Assembly (NCBI RefSeq): GCF_000003605.2
Contig: NW_003148281.1
Span: forward strand, 1-64,000
Length of the DNA stretch: 64,000 bases
Source of the DNA: Saccoglossus kowalevskii
Lineage: Eukaryota; Hemichordata; Enteropneusta; Harrimaniidae
Direction of reading: 5' to 3'
Part shown: positions 61,659 through 64,000 of the stretch, in pieces
How positions within the stretch are numbered: position 1 is the stretch's first letter
How the letters are laid out: every line of letters begins with the position of its first letter
Made by a program: the position numbers and the translations under genes
Notes under the pieces: generated by a model
Seen by the model: the letters and a program-made list of their open reading frames with translations, nothing else
Database searches by the model: none
What the model was told of the DNA's origin: nothing

Positions 61659-63587
61659 AGGTATACCGGCCACACGTGATATTTACACAAAATTCGACCG
61701 CTGAACGACGACGTTTTAATTTCAGTTACTTCATCAGATTTCACGTGTAGAATAGTTCTGCTTTTCAAATGTATACATTGTCAGTAGAGAGTTCATTGAC
61801 ACTGTCAGTCATGATGTCACCGTAATACCTGGAACTCATAGACCAAATACGTGCCATGTCTACTAACACACGTCACTTCCTGTAAGAAATTGGTAAGTTA
61901 TCACTGCCTTTGGCGACAGCGTACATTTTGAGTGAGGCTGACAAATAGTTAATTTAAAATGTCGCAGATGAATACAGGAAATGCTAACCGACACGATAGA
62001 GATTGTCGCATTGTAACAGTTAGACTCAAGAGGGCGGGTAATGAGTGTTTTGTAGCTCTACCCCAACATATGATTCATGTTGATGTTTTGACGCAATGTT
62101 CGATTTCGCAGTAAAGCTAAGTTGCTTGCTTTGATAGTAACCAAACTATGGAGGAAGTTTTGAGATTTTCTTTATTCAGTGGTGTTTTTTTAAACGATTG
62201 TTCATGTCATAACATGTAGGAAATGAACTTCACGCGTTTTATCCATTGGTTATACACAGCGAACTCAAGTTTCGTGTTCATTACGTCATGCAAACCCGCA
62301 TTAAATACTCAATTTTCAATCTCATTCCTGTCCGGGAAATGCACTGAACTTTAATATATCCGCATTCCCTCGGTGCCCGTCATTTCGAACCACCCACAGA
62401 CAGTTATACAATTGACATCAATCACGCACGCGCAGTAAAACATAATTTAGTGCCATTATGCGCACATTTCCGTCCTTGCGCTGCTATCAGGCAAGAATGG
62501 ACAGCGAACCGATCTTTATTCATTTTTAATACAACTGGCTACGAAAAATGTTGAATAACATGAAGGATTTGAAGGATATTATGAACCAACCCGTCCTCTA
62601 TTAGGTGCAACGTACCACGTGACACTGTAGCCCACGTGGTATATTTGGTGCAATCACGGTCGAGATAGAGGGAATTTGGTGCATTGTAACACAAATTTCC
62701 TTTGAATGAGTTTCAAATTGTATTTGCCTGATATTTTAGGTCAAAGACCACCACGTCGCGTGTCTGTCAACTTTTTTCACACGGTTGGGCCGAGACATCG
62801 CGTTTGAAGTAGACCACTCGACGGACTGCATGCTTTGATAGTTGTATTGACCATAATGATTAATAACTCCAATTAATAACCATAGATGTTGACACCAAGA
62901 ATTAATACGATAACTGTGTCCGAACGACGACAATTGTCTGTCTGGGCACGCTTGAAATTACGTGTTAATAATTGACATGTGTAACATATTTTGTTAGTCA
63001 GGGACACTCCAATAATGAGTATGAATCTAACATGACGCACGATTACGAAACAAAACGCACATGATGGAACATTGACGTATTTTGACAAAACAGCCAAGCC
63101 CAGTATCCGATCAACGGATGTGTAATTGTGGCGATATGGTTGAAGAACATGAAATGTAAAACATGAACTTATTTTAAAGTTGGGATAAATTACTGGAATG
63201 CGGCTTAATTATAAAATATTCAGTCACATACCATTCTTTGGCTGGTGTTGGGGGGGGTAGACTTATGCAAACAGGTGTGTATTAATAATAGTAAACACTT
63301 GATTCTGTACTAGTTTGTAATTGCCTTTTAATTAATCTGCTATTTTAATTTTTTTACTGTGTTATTTGATTATCCTCTTTACTTTTTATTTTTATTGGCT
63401 ATGTTCATTTTTCATAGAAAGAATAATGTCAATAAAGTTATCTTATCTTATCTTACAATCGCTGTAGTATACAGGGTCACGGGAATGAGTGTTGTGAGGT
63501 TTGTGGGTAGACTGTACTTAGTCAGGTGTGAAGGGTGAATTGTAAGGTGTGAGACGTAAATACTGACCACATTTGACCCAGTTGTAT
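61659..63587. other. Intergenic DNA without recognised genes
   Basis: No supported gene. Short low-complexity stretches only (G run near 63250; ATCTTATCTTATCTTA-type run near 63440). Confidence 0.5.
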
Positions 63588-63664
63588 CTACCCATGAGCC
63601 TTTGCGTATTGGCGTGTGCAGTTATCGTCACTTGGAACTCAAATCTCGCAGATGACGATCCCTC
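63588..63664. mobile_element. Family B MITE fragment
   Basis: Matches the right half of the element at 59364-59517: CTACCCATGAGCCTTTGCG, then GTTATCGTCACTTGG, then GCAGATGACGATCCCTC. The left half and both TTAA flanks are not recognisable, so it is a truncated, older copy. Confidence 0.65.
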
Positions 63665-63755
63665 AAGGACACCGTACACAGTGAATGCAATCCACGGGAG
63701 TTACCAGAATATAAAACCACTAATATACCCAAGATAGTTACTAGGTTGAGGCCGC

Positions 63756-64000
63756 CACCAACAAGTGTATGGTCACCAGCATACTCACCCATCAAAAAAT
63801 GTTATGTCGTCACCAATAAATGTACTCACCCGTCAACTAATTCTATATTGTCACCAATAAATGTACTCGCCCATCAACAAAATATATGTCGTCACCAATA
63901 AATATACTCGCCCATCAACAAATTGTATGTCGTCACCAATAAATGTACTCGCCCATCAACAAATTCTATGTCGTCACCAATAAATGTACTCGCCCTTCAA
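63756..64000. repeat. 41-bp minisatellite running off the right edge
   Basis: About six head-to-tail copies of a 41-bp unit (core GTCGTCACCAATAAATGTAC then TCGCCCATCAACAAA). The first copies are more diverged and the last nearly identical, so the array is probably longer beyond the window. Confidence 0.95.

Overview
This is a window of animal nuclear DNA, mostly non-coding, AT-leaning and CpG-containing. Two host genes can be supported. At the left edge is the last coding exon of an OPA1-type mitochondrial dynamin (+ strand, 2352-2416). At 29157-30453 is a complete three-exon Hairy/HES bHLH-Orange repressor gene on the - strand, encoding 316 residues and ending in WRPW. The protein reads like an invertebrate bilaterian hairy/Hes1 (mollusc, other lophotrochozoan, hemichordate or amphioxus). 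I cannot choose among these from the sequence alone.

Layout. 1-534: 52-bp satellite inside the last OPA1 intron. 535-2351: rest of that intron. 2352-2416: OPA1 end, followed by a probable 3' UTR carrying small inverted-repeat transposons. 3.6-28.8 kb: no recognisable gene, but several MITEs (TTAA-flanked, hAT-like, long-TIR), a roughly 1-kb higher-order minisatellite at 13.3-14.3 kb and a 50-N assembly gap at 16873-16922. 28.86-30.45 kb: the Hes transcription unit. 30.56-30.95 kb: its promoter, with a TATA box, a classical pair of head-to-head Su(H)/RBPJ sites 16 bp apart, CCAAT boxes and a POU octamer. 31-64 kb: a gene desert with no convincing coding exon, a dense field of Su(H) sites up to about 43.7 kb, RFX X-box palindromes, more MITEs including one with a 9-bp target duplication, and a 41-bp minisatellite running off the right edge.

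Interpretation. OPA1 and HES1 are also neighbours on human chromosome 3q, so the pairing here looks like an old linkage kept together with a large regulatory desert. The promoter site pair and the cluster of 17 strict YGTGGGAA sites in about 13 kb beside the gene (hand count; roughly one expected by chance) point to a Notch-responsive Hes locus with distal control sequence upstream. Most other open frames in the window are short, unconserved to my eye, or created by tandem repeats. No LTR element, Polinton-like element, rRNA gene, convincing tRNA gene or CRISPR array was seen.
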